Origin: Amphibalanus amphitrite
Taxonomy: Eukaryota > Arthropoda > Thecostraca > Balanomorpha > Balanidae
Length of the DNA stretch: 64,000 nucleotides
NCBI RefSeq assembly: GCF_019059575.1
Contig: NW_024881780.1
Location: forward strand, 124,001-188,000
Direction of reading: 5' to 3'
In this document: positions 45,101-55,518 of the stretch, piece by piece
Layout of the letters: every line of letters starts with the position of its first letter
How positions within the stretch are numbered: position 1 is the first letter of the stretch
Notes under the pieces: generated by a model
Told to the model about the DNA's origin: nothing
Database searches by the model: none
The model's input: only the letters and a program-made list of their open reading frames with translations
Program-made: the position numbers and the translations under genes

Positions 45101-46475
45101 ATATCTTCCTCAAACTTCCTTTCTGTACTGATAGCTGCCCCTCCCCTTCCATGATCCTCCACTGACCGTTCTGCGTTAGACGTTACGCCAGCCCAGCAGC
45201 AGTCGTTCAGCGTTCTCACCTTTGCCAGTTCACCAGCGTTCTCACCTTTCCCGAGGTGGGTGTTGATGCTCATGTAGCGCGCGGTGCCCGTCAGACTCTT
45301 GTTCTCCCGGTACGGTATATGCCGGTGAGTCTCCGGGTCTATGTACTCCTTCGCTAAACCGAAATCTGGCCACATAGACACCCACACCACACGACGTTAC
45401 AACACAGCACAAGTGGTTAAAGTGTTCTTGGACAGGTGACGAGCACACTTGTTGGTCTATACAATTCATTTAGAGGATACGCAATATCATGACAGGGCAA
45501 TGACTGGTGAGACATTGGGAATAGCGATAACCACTAAGCACTGAGCAGCTAGAGGTTCCGTGAAGAGATAGGAAATAAACAGGAAATTTGACAAGGGAGC
45601 TTTCGTTGTGATCCTCTGGCAGGCCACCGTGATACGCACCTATGATGTGGATGCACTTGTCCCGTTTGTTCGAGCTGCGACCGATGAGGAAGTTTTCCGG
45701 TTTCACATCCCGGTAAATCAGGTGCTTCGAGTGCACAAACTCTATCCTATGTAACTGAAACACAGATACAAATATCACTGGTCAGAATACGCAGGGAGGG
45801 ACGGGAGGGAGGGGGAGGGGGCGCTGATTACTGAGTCAATGATGTAAATGGCGTGAAGGGTAAATAAAAGACTAGGATTGGTGAGGATTGTGATTCAGTT
45901 TCCACTAATCAGGCTGGGTTCGTGCGGGGAGAGTGCATGGATGCGGGATAGTGGGGTAAATTCCCGTCTCTGTCCGTAGTATACGCGAAACAAGAGCTGA
46001 GTGGGTCGGTTATGATGAGTATCCTGTCCCCATTACACAAAACTGCTCCCTCCGCCCCCCCCCCTTCCCCCAACGCCGTCCCCTCCACCCCAGCACAGAC
46101 ATCCCTGACCAAAGATGACAGTGATAGAGCAGACAGCAGTGAGAGGAGTGGCGGTCCTCAGCCCACACACCACAGCCAGGACGGAGACATTTCGGGGAGA
46201 CGAGGTTCAGCACAGGCCAAAACATCCTCTCTGACTCAACACAGCGGCGAAGTCGCAGCGAAACGACGCAGACAACCATATTCTGCAGTCTGACTCACAC
46301 TCTCGGCCAGAGGCGCAATGACTCACCAATTGAATGGCTATGAGTAACACGGTTTTCAACGTGAACTTGCGATCACAGAGGTCGAAGAGGTCCTCCAGAC
46401 TGGGCCCCAGTAGCTCCATGACGAGCGCGTTGTAGCGTCCGCACGGGCCGAAATAGTGCACCCGAGGCACGCCCT
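33147..46475 (-). CDS. Casein kinase I gamma (gilgamesh/CSNK1G type), nine 3' exons; first exons missing
   Basis: This is a membrane-anchored Ser/Thr kinase; family members phosphorylate LRP6/Arrow in Wnt signalling and act in trafficking. The exons are 46475-46327, 45754-45640, 45365-45246, 43250-43080, 39481-39333, 37360-37280, 36658-36560, 33727-33621 and 33198-33147. All phases join to give 347 residues ending in a stop. Visible landmarks are [22 protein letters not shown], the catalytic [18 protein letters not shown], the CK1-specific [11 protein letters not shown] in place of [21 protein letters not shown], and the C-terminal tail [16 protein letters not shown]. The tail is the palmitoylated polybasic anchor found in the gamma subclass. 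The glycine loop and ATP lysine exons were searched for between 46.5 and 64 kb without success and are presumably further upstream. One intron uses a GC donor (exon ending at 36560). DAPK follows downstream on the same strand. Confidence 0.95.
33554..33648. repeat. 66-bp tandem duplication spanning the donor of a CK1 gamma exon
   Basis: The 29-bp core encoding DVDVVDET on the minus strand occurs at 33620-33648 (exon) and 33554-33582 (intron), 66 bp apart and therefore in frame. The second copy has AAGCAT instead of the AAGTAC donor. Confidence 0.85.
33621..33727 (-). CDS. CK1 gamma exon: C-terminal tail segment 3
   Basis: [14 protein letters not shown] through [16 protein letters not shown], equivalent to the VVSSTNGELNVDDP region of vertebrate CSNK1G. 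The acceptor is gtcacag and the donor is AA|GTACGG. A second copy of its last 29 bp lies 66 bp downstream (33554-33582). Confidence 0.92.
33735..34130. repeat. Degenerate G-rich minisatellite next to a CK1 gamma acceptor
   Basis: Imperfect repeats of GGGACGAGCTAGGG and AGTTAGGG-like units begin a few bases upstream of the acceptor of the exon starting at 33727. Confidence 0.6.
34291..35633. mobile_element. TTAA-flanked element M5 hosting a nested MITE
   Basis: The ends are TTAAAGGTAGTGTGCCA and TGGCACACTACCTTTAA. Family M copy 2 (34602-35087) is inserted within it, so M5 is the older of the two. Confidence 0.7.
34602..35087. mobile_element. TTAA-flanked MITE, family M, copy 2
   Basis: 486 bp with ends AGGGACCCTCCCACCTT and their inverse, flanked by TTAA. 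Same orientation as copy 3. Confidence 0.8.
36040..36545. repeat. Degenerate GGTCAGG/GGTTAGG-type repeat tract
   Basis: About 500 bp of variants of GGTTAGGTCGGG and TCAGGTCAGG upstream of the exon ending at 36560. No fixed period could be read by eye. Confidence 0.5.
36560..36658 (-). CDS. CK1 gamma exon: C-terminal tail segment 2 (GC splice donor)
   Basis: 33 codons from [20 protein letters not shown] to [10 protein letters not shown]. The acceptor is ctctgcag. No GT follows the exon; the best donor is CAG|GCGAGT, a GC-AG intron. Reading on would add six residues and then a stop, giving a form without the lipid anchor. It is phase 0, so alternative inclusion is possible. Confidence 0.8.
37280..37360 (-). 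CDS. CK1 gamma exon: C-terminal tail segment 1
   Basis: 27 codons, [20 protein letters not shown] and then RHPATNK. TPVGS is shared with vertebrate CSNK1G. The acceptor is gtttccag and the donor is GTACGAAC; phase 0 at both ends, so the exon could be skipped without a frameshift. Confidence 0.85.
37361..37600. repeat. Tandem repeat starting at the acceptor of CK1 gamma exon 37280-37360
   Basis: The acceptor region (CAGACAGGCATTATACGGGT at 37368) recurs as CAGACAGGTATTATGCGGGT at 37458, with shorter remnants further on. Each includes GGTCACA(C/T)AGAGGTCA. Confidence 0.7.
38213..38265. repeat. (AGGTC)n array
   Basis: Imperfect GGTCAGGTCGGGTCAGGTCG repeats. AGGTCA is the nuclear-receptor half-site core, but the pentamer period may be simple-repeat expansion. 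Confidence 0.6.
39333..39481 (-). CDS. CK1 gamma exon: end of kinase domain
   Basis: [20 protein letters not shown] through [19 protein letters not shown], matching the conserved end of the CK1 gamma kinase domain. The acceptor is tccacag and the donor is GTGAGTAG; phase 0. Confidence 0.95.
39482..42340. other. CK1 gamma intron, no gene recognised
   Basis: Nothing coding was recognised. TAGCTCAGTGG at about 41450 resembles a tRNA/SINE A box but has no B box. Confidence 0.45.
42340..42900. repeat. ~128-bp minisatellite with CACGTG palindromes
   Basis: Two clear units (offset 128 bp, starting near 42383 and 42511) contain CAAATTTGAGC, CAGCCGTTCTCGAGATCTGG and the perfect palindrome TGCACGTGCGCACGTGCA. 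More diverged units continue to about 42900. Confidence 0.75.
43080..43250 (-). CDS. CK1 gamma exon: substrate-binding C-lobe
   Basis: [20 protein letters not shown], then [19 protein letters not shown] and LCENYP, all colinear with CSNK1G. The acceptor is gtttcag and the donor is GTGAGAGTG. Confidence 0.95.
43544..44854. mobile_element. Dead mariner-like element, 1.3 kb
   Basis: TA-flanked with inverted ends YAGGGTGTTCACTAAAAATT, and of full mariner length (1,311 bp). No intact transposase frame remains; assignment to Tc1/mariner rests on TA, ends and size. Confidence 0.6.
45208..45249. repeat. 26-bp tandem duplication of a CK1 gamma splice donor
   Basis: CAGCGTTCTCACCTTT occurs at 45234-45249 (spanning the genuine donor) and at 45208-45223. 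On the minus strand both read AAAG|GTGAGAACG. Confidence 0.85.
45246..45365 (-). CDS. CK1 gamma exon: DFG to SINTHLG
   Basis: This exon carries [20 protein letters not shown] and the CK1 signature [12 protein letters not shown]. The acceptor is ggccag and the donor is GTGAGAACG. The donor plus flanks are duplicated 26 bp downstream (45208-45223). Confidence 0.95.
45640..45754 (-). CDS. CK1 gamma exon: catalytic loop
   Basis: [20 protein letters not shown] continues to IHII and one base of the DFG aspartate codon. The acceptor is gtttcag and the donor is GTGCGTATC. Confidence 0.95.
46327..46475 (-). CDS. CK1 gamma exon: hinge and helix D (first exon seen)
   Basis: This exon encodes [15 protein letters not shown] through [15 protein letters not shown] to IAIQL, colinear with CSNK1G. 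The acceptor is tttcacag and begins mid-codon (AG of a glutamate), so an upstream exon ending in G is required. The donor is GTGAGTCAT. The intron just upstream of the acceptor contains tandem copies of the acceptor region. Confidence 0.95.
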
Positions 46476-46477
46476 CT

Positions 46478-46745
46478 GTGAAAGACACGAGACACAATGT
46501 CAGGTCAGGTCAGGCCACGCCAGGTCAGGAACACTCAGATCGGTGCAAGACACGAGAAACAATGTCAGGTCAGGCAAGGTCACGACAGGTCTGGAAAAGG
46601 TCGGTAAAAGACACAGAATGTCAGGTCAGGTCAGGTGACGCCAGGCCAGGTCAGATCAGGTCACGCCAGATTAGGACCACTCGGGTCAGTCAAAGACACA
46701 AGACCAGGTTAGGTCAGGTTAAACCAGGTCAGGGGCACTCAGATT
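46478..46745. repeat. Tandem copies of a CK1 gamma acceptor region with AGGTC arrays
   Basis: GAAAGACACGAGACACAATG at 46480 recurs in altered form near 46545, 46605 and 46690, each followed by AGGTCAGGTCAGG-like sequence. The unit length is about 60-85 bp. Confidence 0.7.
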
Positions 46746-47898
46746 GGCTAGACAAGATCCATACCACTGGCAGGCGTTATGTTCTAAATCGCATCAACAG
46801 CGCAGGTGCAATGCGGAAGCTAGTGTCTCGCATCCACATAAGTGTAACCGGTTTTGGACCGGACGCCCCCGCGCCGGCGCGAGAGGCAGGCACCGGCACA
46901 CTCAGGGTCGAGAGGCCCGGTACAAACAGCAGACTACCGGGCTGAGAACGGGGTGCAACATCTCCAGGGAGCTGGGTAAGCCGCTAAGAAACCGAAGGAT
47001 GTCAGCTCTGGTGCAAAGGTGCATTACAGAATTTAAGCTAATCGTGAAGAGGGGGACAAAACAACGTTTTACATTTTTGTATTGTTCGTATTCTGGCCGC
47101 TTATAGAATATAGATGCATTTGCATCAAAAACCAAACGTAGAAACGGCATCACCACCAGTCAATTCAACCACCGAACATCATCAAGCTAACTGAGGCGGA
47201 CCTACGACGGATCGTTGGTGTTGCTGCTTTTGATAAGAGGTGTGGTGACATGAGTCTAATCAAGGAGTCGGTGAACCACTTTATCAATCTACTGCGAGTT
47301 GACTGGTAGATTTCCCACGACACGACCAACGGCAACCACCAATGACATTGCCCGGTGCCGATCGTTAATTAATGGCCAGCACGCTGCGATTCCCAGCTAA
47401 TTATAATCTAACGCATCTGCAGGAGCATCCAGCCCCACCTGCGACTTCTGATGCATCCCAGCACCACAGTCAGTCACGCCGCAGCCCATCTGATGTATAT
47501 CCGCACCACAAGCTCTCTCGACACATGCGACTGATCGCCGCAAATCTCGTTAGCGGGCCGGGCACGGGGCGCGGTGCCACCGATCCAATTAATATAGCAC
47601 ACGGGCGGCCGGCCACACCGCCCTGGTCTAGTGGGAGTCCCCTGCCCCTTCCCCTCTCCCCCCTAGCCCGGGCAGCTCGGAGCTCGACGCCCATATTCGG
47701 ACGGGGTCGCCGGGCGGAACGCACTGACAGCAGCGGCCATCCACGGGGATAAATCGGAACGGAGCGGATGGTTTTATCAACGGAGACGATGCAAACACGG
47801 GGAGATAAGACAGCGAAGCCTAGTTTCTTTAATGCTGCTGGAAAAGAGCCCTAGCGTGGATTCTGGAGATAAGAAACTAAGCCAATTACAGTCGAGAT
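46746..47898. other. Probable CK1 gamma 5' intron, no gene recognised
   Basis: No exon recognised; GC-rich near 47540-47740. Confidence 0.45.
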
Positions 47899-48928
47899 TG
47901 TACAATTCAGACTCGTAAACGACTCTGAGTTGATTCGTGAATCGACTCAGAATCAAACCGTTTTTCGATGAGTCATGAGTTGATTCGAATCACTTCATCG
48001 AGGAACTTGATGAGTCATGAGTTGATTCGAATCAATTAAATTTAACATCATGAGTCATTTGATGAATCGATTCAAATTTTCAGACTCAAACAAAGAATCG
48101 ACTCAAAAAAAATTTGAGTCGTTTACAAGTCACCATCAACACCCTAATAATCAATGCTAGATCACCCCCTCAGCTTTAGCCATCACTTAACTCCATATTT
48201 CAGACTTACAAGAGCCTCAGAGGCTCAGGCACAGGCGCCTAATGAGCCAAAAGCATTTGGCAGTTGGTACCTAGGTACTAGAGGTGGCAAAACTGGAAAA
48301 TTTTGGGACCCGGACCCGGACCCAGTCTGACTGGAACATTTCCAGAACCGGTCAGACCCGGTCTAGGTCAGCATTGGAACCAGATGGACCCGTTCCCGAA
48401 ATTCATTTGGAAAATTGTGTACTGTGCAAGAAGAAAATATTTTCTTTCCAATTGAGCAACCTTGTGTTGCAAAGTAAAACACTCATGCCATGGTCATTTC
48501 ACTTCGCTTCACAGTTTGTATTTTAGAACCAGATTCAGGTCATATTTAATAATATAAGGCGTAAGAAAAACAATGAATTTCATGCTCACCTAAGCCCCTT
48601 TTACTACAGCTGCTAAAAATGATGTGAAATGGGGATCCATGGAGCAGTGACTTCATCAGTCAGAACCTAACATCAAACATGGAACAAGATAAATATACTG
48701 ATACCTTTGCTAATATTCTTGGTAAAAGATATTCGTTTTTAGAATGGAATACATAAGTCCTTCAAATATCAACTATATAACGTCCCAAACCAGAAAATCA
48801 AAATCAAAATAGAGAAACATAAAACTGTAAGGTCCGCCAGAAATGTCGACACCAATAGCAAGACAAAGCAGTCGTTAAAACACTGCAAAATTTTGTTGGC
48901 GTTAAAGTACTGCAAAATCGAAATGGCA

Positions 48929-49425
48929 TTAAAGGGACACTCACACCTTAACATTAGTTTTGAGTTGAGATAGCCAAATTGGTGGCCATGGCCTGCAAAT
49001 ACCGGTTTGGGCACTCACAACATCGAAAAATGCTTTAATTCGAAGATATGGAATTTCAAACTTGCAGTTTTCGGATTATAAGGGGCTAATGCATTGGAAT
49101 GCCCCCTTAGAATTTGTGACGTCAGCGGAGATCTAACGATTTTTAAATCTTAGACTAAAACCATCGTTAACACGTGGTGGTATACGCTGCTTTGCGCGCA
49201 ACGTCTGCCGCACTTTAAGGCTGCCAAATTATTGCTTCCAAATAAAGTCGCTAGTAACAGGGGAGATCCCAAAAAGTAAACAAAAGTAAAAGCCTAATAT
49301 CTTGAAAACCAGTGAATATTTTTCGGTGAAATTTGGTAGATATTCGTTTTCGCTCTTTCTGAACCAAGGGACATCACTTTCATGCCAATTCATTAACTTT
49401 TTTGAAGGTGGGAGGGTCCCTTTAA
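48929..49425. mobile_element. TTAA-flanked MITE, family M, copy 3
   Basis: 497 bp. The left end is slightly changed (AGGGACACTCACACCTT) and the right end is AAGGTGGGAGGGTCCCT; TTAA on both sides. Confidence 0.8.
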
Positions 49426-49874
49426 AGTACCGCAAGGTTGCGATCATGACTTAGTGCCAATTCATTAACGTAGAAAACAAACTACAATTTGTTGTTAGTA
49501 CTTAGATATAGAATAAAAACCAAAGTTTCTGGGACTGACCTGATTTTGATCTTAGCGTCTTTGAGCTGGGATCCATGAGCAGAGTAATTGCGTATTACAA
49601 ACGTATCACTATGATGAACAAGTAGGAAAATCCGTTCCTGATGCACATTTACTCGTCAATGCATTCGGGGTCTTTGTATCAATGTCATTAGGCGTTTAGT
49701 ATGTGCTAGAGTGGAGACTTTGTCCTCTTCCCGATCGTGTTCCAAAATTGTTACCTTTATGCAGTAGATTAGCGTGCGTAAGGCTCAGCATATATGACGC
49801 TCAAATGCGCGGTTTTCATATCAACACGGAATCACTGGCCTTGGAGAATGGCATTGGTATTGACTCAGTTAATT

Positions 49875-49956
49875 GCCAGCTGTTGCCGTATGATGGCGCT
49901 AGTAGAGCGCTAGTGTTATACGCTCTGCTAGCGCCACCATGCGGCGCCAGTTGGCT
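49875..49956. repeat. 82-nt imperfect hairpin
   Basis: Two ~35-nt arms (GATGGCGCTAGTAGAGCG and CGCTCTGCTAGCGCCACC) with a ~12-nt loop. It could be a small MITE or a precursor-like hairpin; nothing supports an RNA gene. Confidence 0.4.
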
Positions 49957-51824
49957 AAAAATCTGTTCAATATCACGGCTTCTGGAGAATGCCTTAGATT
50001 CATTTCATACAGATAGAAATAATTTCAAAGCTGATTGAGTTATGAAATGCATTTAAATATCAAACCAAGGCCATGGGTATCAGACATGAACTGCGATTTC
50101 CGGTGGGCACAGTGACTTTGGTAATTGGTATGTCAATGTCTTTGAAAAGGCAGGTAAGATTTGCAACTGGTCAGCCTTGCTTCAATTGGATTTGTGTCCA
50201 TTATAAATGGATTTCAGTCATACTTACCTCATATGTTATTGGTATTTGATTTCTACAGCCCAAAATATTGTTGGGTGTGTACAGCAAACTGAATGGAAGT
50301 GATGTGTACAAACATTTGAAGTATTTTCTGGACTGCTTGCAGTTAGAACTTGTTTGCTTTGTTGTAGGTGACAAGATAAGAAATTGAAGCAAGACTGACC
50401 AGTGACCAGTATGCTACAGAATAGGTAGCCCAATCTGCAGGAATATTAGAATTCAAAAGTGGAATTGGGACTTAGGAACTGGAAACTGCATCAACCATGT
50501 TTGCCCAAGTAGGTACCGATGTACCTAGTCCTACTAGGTAGCTGCTTGAATCTTTGGTCAAGGCTACTATGCTGCTTAATACAATTGTGGTATGCGGCAT
50601 ATTCATTTTATCATAGCTTTGAGTCAAATAATCAACAAATGCCTATAGTGAGTCATGGGTTGAATGAAATAAGTTCAATAAAAATGTCGTGTGAGTCATG
50701 CGTTGATTTGAATCGATTCATCAAAATGTGTGAGTCATGAGTTGATTCGAATCATTCCGTTGGCTAGTTGCTCGAGTCATGAGTTGATTCGAATCATTTT
50801 ATCGAGGAACTTGATGAGTCATGAGTTGATTCGAATCAATTAAATTTAACATCATGAGTCGTTTGATGAATCGATTCAAATTTCCAGACTCAAACAAAGA
50901 ATCGACTCAAAAAAAAATTTGAGTCGTTTACAAGTCTGTTGTACATGCTTCACGGAAGGCATCTTCGCACGAACCTCGGCAAGAGAGCATCCTCGGAGAC
51001 TGCGTTCTTCAGAGGAAGCCAGCATTGTTAGAAGTCAGAACTACCTGAACAATGCGGTATGATACGGTACGGGGGAGGGGGCCGTGCCGCGGAGGATGAC
51101 TTACAGCGATAGCGAGAGTGATTGTCCCCAGTCGGGAGCCGGCGAACAGCAAGATACACCAACAACAGCACGACACACTCAACAAAGGTAATACACTCAC
51201 GGTAAATCTTCAAAACGGGAGCCGTGCTGGGCGGAGGTGGCCCAGGCAGACGGGAAACTCTCAGAACAGAGTACTTTGGCAAAGGAAGCACCAGAAGTTA
51301 AAAGGCTCGGGGCCTGCCGTTGGAGGGCATCGACCTTCCGTATTTCCTATAGCATAAAATAGCATAAATCAATTTCGAGGTACCGACCAGCCTATCGATA
51401 TCGACCACCGAGGAGAACGGCATCTCATCTCATGTACTCGTATCTTATCAGCAACTCTACTTACACTGCCATGAAACGACCACAACATCCATTCAACCAC
51501 AATTTCATCCCGAGACCACCGCTAGGCCGCTCGGGCAGGCCATGTCTTAAACTGTTCCTCTCGCAGCAACAGATGTAAACGGGGACGCTGATTGGGCTCC
51601 GGACTAGCAGTTCGACCCGTGACCAGTGACCACGTGAGACGATGCCACAGGGGAGAGGGATAGAGGGAAGGGGTCAATGCCGTCATCAGGAGTCACAATC
51701 AGTGCGGAGCACCTCCCCCTGCCCACAGGTCGATGGCTGATCCCGACACAGAGCAGCACAGGACAGGCTCACCTGAGCATCGTCCGGTGGCCGAGATAAG
51801 GCCAGAACCAACAGACCGAAAGAG

Positions 51825-53017
51825 TTAACCCGCGCATGACTGGGGGGAGGGGGCTCTACAGAGCCCCCCTCCCGTTTTTTCAGCAATATTTTCTAAACCG
51901 TTTGACGGATCAACACGAAACTTGCGTTACCCTCAGAGGCATCAATTTGACACCTTGTCTTAAAATTTCAAATTTCTAGATACCATAGTTTGGCCGGAAA
52001 TGACGTCAGAGTGACGTCATGTCGGCCGATTTTCATGCAAAATACTGAACTATGGCAAACGCTCTCAAGAGCTCAGTTTTAAAGCTAGATCTATTTTCTT
52101 TGCATGAGTGGACTACAAATACACGTAGCTATCAAACTGCTATCTCGAATTTTTGAAATTTTGAAAATTTGAAAAATATGTATTTACAATTACAAAAAAA
52201 TATATTTTTTGATTTTTTCAAAAAGTTTTTGACTTTTCGCAAAAACCGGAATATATGTGATAGAATACTCACTGATGAACTACCTTTGCAAGTTTTATCC
52301 CAATGTCTTCAGAAATAGCCAAGTTATTCGCATTATTGCCAAAATTTTACAATTTTGTTTTTTTTTTCAAATCCATTTTCCAGCACGTTTTTGACGTCGT
52401 ACAGCAATATAAATGGCACCATCGTGTTCCTGAGCTCAAACTGCATCTGATAGGTACCTTTTTTGTTAAAAATCCATTTTCAAAATTTGACCTTTTCTGA
52501 CCTGAAAGTGACCTGACCTCCGGTAAATTCAGCTGACAATGACCTCAAATGACACAGACGACACTATTTTCGAAATCTACGAGTAAAATGGACCATAAAA
52601 CATGCGTCACGTGACCGATACATGATATACAATTTTCGTGACCTAGGATGACCTGGCCTTGACCTTAAAAATTCGAAGTAAAAGTTCGGTACCCTCAGGG
52701 TATCTAAGGCATCCGTCAAGGAGTGCGTAAACCAAAAATGAGCCTGATCGGACCGGCGGTCCGGCGGTCAGAGCCTAAATTGTGAACTAGCAAAAATGTC
52801 GATAATTTTTACTTTGACCTGACCTGTGACGTCATCGGTGACCTCGAGGTCAATGAAAATAGGTTCCGCTCGACAGTTTTTCCAGGGCTATCAGACACCG
52901 TTTGAATTTTCACGATCGGCCTAGTAGATTCAGAGATAGGAGGGGGGGGGCTCTGGAGAGCCCCCCCCCCCCCAGTCACTCGCGTTATGGAAAATACCCC
53001 AGTCATGCGCGGGTTAA
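51825..53017. mobile_element. TTAA-flanked element P3 (piggyBac-like) with G/C-run hairpins
   Basis: The ends are TTAACCCGCGCATGACTG and the inverse. Subterminal hairpins of G run-GGCTCTNNAGAGCC-C run lie at about 51841-51874 and 52940-52973. TGACTGGGG occurs twice at the right end. The interior has many AGGTCA/TGACCT motifs and TGACGTCA. Confidence 0.75.
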
Positions 53018-55278
53018 CAAAGCGGTAATCAACTATAAGCCAGGCCTATGTCTTTGGTCACCACGTCCCCTAACCCGGTTAGAAGTTCAGCTCCCAGGCT
53101 GAAGGACTTGTGTTCAAGCCGTTCTGTCGCTCGATACCGGTAACACAGTCCGGGGTCATCCACGGTCGCTACAGAGCCCAACCACAGCCAGACAAGGCAG
53201 TGGGAAGGGCGGAACGTGTCCGGGCATAGAATCACACTCCACTATGGCTTCTGGGCCGCTCCCCACGGCTACCCGGAATTTCTCTTCAGACGGTAAAGGT
53301 CAGGGCCCGCGCAATATCATCCTGCTTGCGCTGGTCCCGGCAATGTTGAGATAGATACCAACTAGTTTTGAGTTATAATAAGCTATTTTATTAAAGAAGA
53401 TTGATAATAAACTATCATATTAAAAGACGAAACAATGTTATTGCAACTCAGCAACTCCAGCATGCGACCGATGTGGAAATATGGCACCCAGCGAGCGAAT
53501 AAGCGAAGCAGGGTTGACGAGCAGGGAGAGGAAAGGAGAACAGAGGAGAGTAGAGGAGAGGAGAGGAGAGGAGAGGAGAGGAGAGGAGAGGAGAGGAGAG
53601 GAGAGGAGAGGAGAGGAGAGGAGAGGAGAGGAGAGGAGAGGAGAGGAGAGGAGAGGAGAGAAGAGGAGGGGAGAGGAGATAAAAAACCAGAAAAGATTAG
53701 ATGAAAGGGGAGGGAAAATAGAGAAAAAGGGAGAGAGATGAGAGGAGACGCTGGAACTAGATCATATCGAACACCTCAAGCGTCGGGCCACTAGCCACAC
53801 AAACACCCCGGGCCGTTGACAAGCTCCAGAGCGGCGCGCCGACGTGTGGTGTGTAGAATGTAGATGAATGGATGTATGGGTAGTATGGTGTCCCCGAACG
53901 ACTCACACTATACATACCAGACTACCGGTTTGCAATCTGGGAGATGCGACAAGACAGCCCCTTCTCGCATTACCGTGCATCGGACCGGGGTCCGGTCCAG
54001 GCAGGCGGGATATAGCTCGCCAATGGGACAGCTCCGGGACAGAACCAGGCGGCGAGGGGACGGGGACAGGGGGAGGGGAGCAGACACCGTTCGGCGAGAC
54101 GCCGAATGGGCTGGCTGGCTGGCAGCACTCCGCCACGGAGACAGATATTCATCAGAGTGCCGTCAGCGGCTCGGCGGCCGGCCCGCTCCGGCCGACGCAC
54201 GGTGAGCGGCCGCCGCAGCGGCGGCGGGTCCCAGGCAGCGCGGTCAGGACACCCACCGGCGCCGGAAACAGTGCAGGAACCGCCGCCGCGCCCGCGCAAT
54301 GAACAAAAACGCGTCTGCAATGTCCGGCGCAGCTGCAATCCTGACAGCGGCAGCTCACCGAACAATACATCCCGTGAATAGTGGGCGCCAGCACCGAATT
54401 CAGCAGGTGGTACAGTTGAGTTGGTCGACACGGCTATTGGAATAGCTAGCACTGAGCTTATAACCTCAGGCAAAGCTGGAATCTAGCAAACATACGCCAT
54501 TTTCGTTCACAAAAGTGGTGCCAAAATATCTTCTGTAATTTCTTCTCCGCTGAACAAAGCTCTAACGTCTGTCAGCCTCCGTTATCAGTCGTGCTCTTGG
54601 TGGCGTGACTCGTGTCACGCCACCAATCCGTCTCCGCTCCCCGTCCGGCCCGGCCCGGCCCCGTGGGCGGGTCCCACTCCCATCCAGCGGCCCCGCGGGC
54701 CCGGCCCCACCGCCGGTCGATACACTACACAGGAGTGGGTCGACCCGCGGCGCGGCACCACGACGACGACCTGCCGTGACCCGACGCTGCCGACGCGATG
54801 ACGTCAGGGCCGGGTCACGACGTGGTCGACGGGTAGGGGTGTGAGCGTGGGGTAAGGCGAGGGAACAGACGCAGATGGTAAGCAGCGATGAAAACCAGGA
54901 CCACTGGCCTCGAGTGCAACCATCAGCAGTCATCCGTAGGATAATCAGGCATCCGGCATGGGTTGAAGCGAGCAATCGATATCTACCACGCGTCGGGGAT
55001 CCGCCAACGCGTGATCCACCGGCAAGCAGTCCACACTGGCAGAGCGTTCACAGCCAGCAAATGTCGGACCAGACAGTCCATCGCAAGATGATTGATACTA
55101 AGACTGGAAGAGTCTGGACTTGGAGCGGGTCAAGAGTCAGCGGCAGACAACTGATACAACGGACGCTTCCGGTTCAAAAGACATGGTAAGTGGTAACGTA
55201 TCAGAAGCGAAGCGATTTGGTGCACAACCACAAGTTGAATTAGTCAGTTGCAATGGTGAAGCGATGCTCCTTGAAAGT
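53018..55278. other. No gene recognised; GC-rich blocks
   Basis: Contains the purine microsatellite listed below and CpG-rich stretches at about 53990-54300 and 54600-54830. Long frames here look like a by-product of GC content. Confidence 0.45.
53529..53680. repeat. (GAGGA)n microsatellite
   Basis: About 150 bp of nearly perfect pentanucleotide repeat. Confidence 0.95.
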
Positions 55279-55518
55279 GGCCCAGTTTCACCAAGTGCGG
55301 TAAACTCAATTTGGGGTAAAATACCAAACTACCCCACTCCATAACTACAAAAATACTACCCCGAAATTAGTTAAACTAACTTGGTGAGGTTGGGCACTTG
55401 GCCCAATCTCACCAAGTTATGTAAACTTAATTTTGGGACAGTATTTTTGTAGTTATGGAGTGGGGTAGTTTGGTATTTTACCCCAAATTGAGTTTACCGC
55501 ACTTGGTGAAACTGGGCC
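55279..55518. mobile_element. 240-bp palindromic MITE
   Basis: Nearly symmetric arms start GGCCCAGTTTCACCAAGTGC and end with the inverse, with a ~5-bp centre near 55398. The arms are very similar near the outside and diverge near the centre. Confidence 0.8.

Larger units (their letters stand above)
47899..50945. mobile_element. ~3-kb element with TGAGTCA-rich ends
   Basis: Inverted ends read CAGACTYGTAAACGACTC (47908 onward and about 50921-50938), each bordered by TTGTACA. Both ends contain repeats of GAGTCATGAGTTGATTCGAA; the right-end module occurs twice (ending 48130 and 50937). An imperfect 7-8-bp duplication hints at a hAT-type element. MITE copy 3 is inserted inside. Confidence 0.5.

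Noticed and set aside
46478..46945. Tandem direct repeats considered as a CRISPR-like array
   Set aside because: Units are degenerate, spacers are not unique, and the context is an animal intron.
49875..49956. microRNA precursor
   Set aside because: Arms have several mismatches in unfavourable positions and no conserved seed was recognised; a small MITE is at least as likely.
51186..51290. Possible exon on the minus strand (donor GTGAGT after VLKIYR)
   Set aside because: A donor-like motif follows an open frame, but there is no recognisable protein similarity and no clear acceptor.
53435..53741. Glu/Arg-repeat frames
   Set aside because: Translation of the (GAGGA)n microsatellite.
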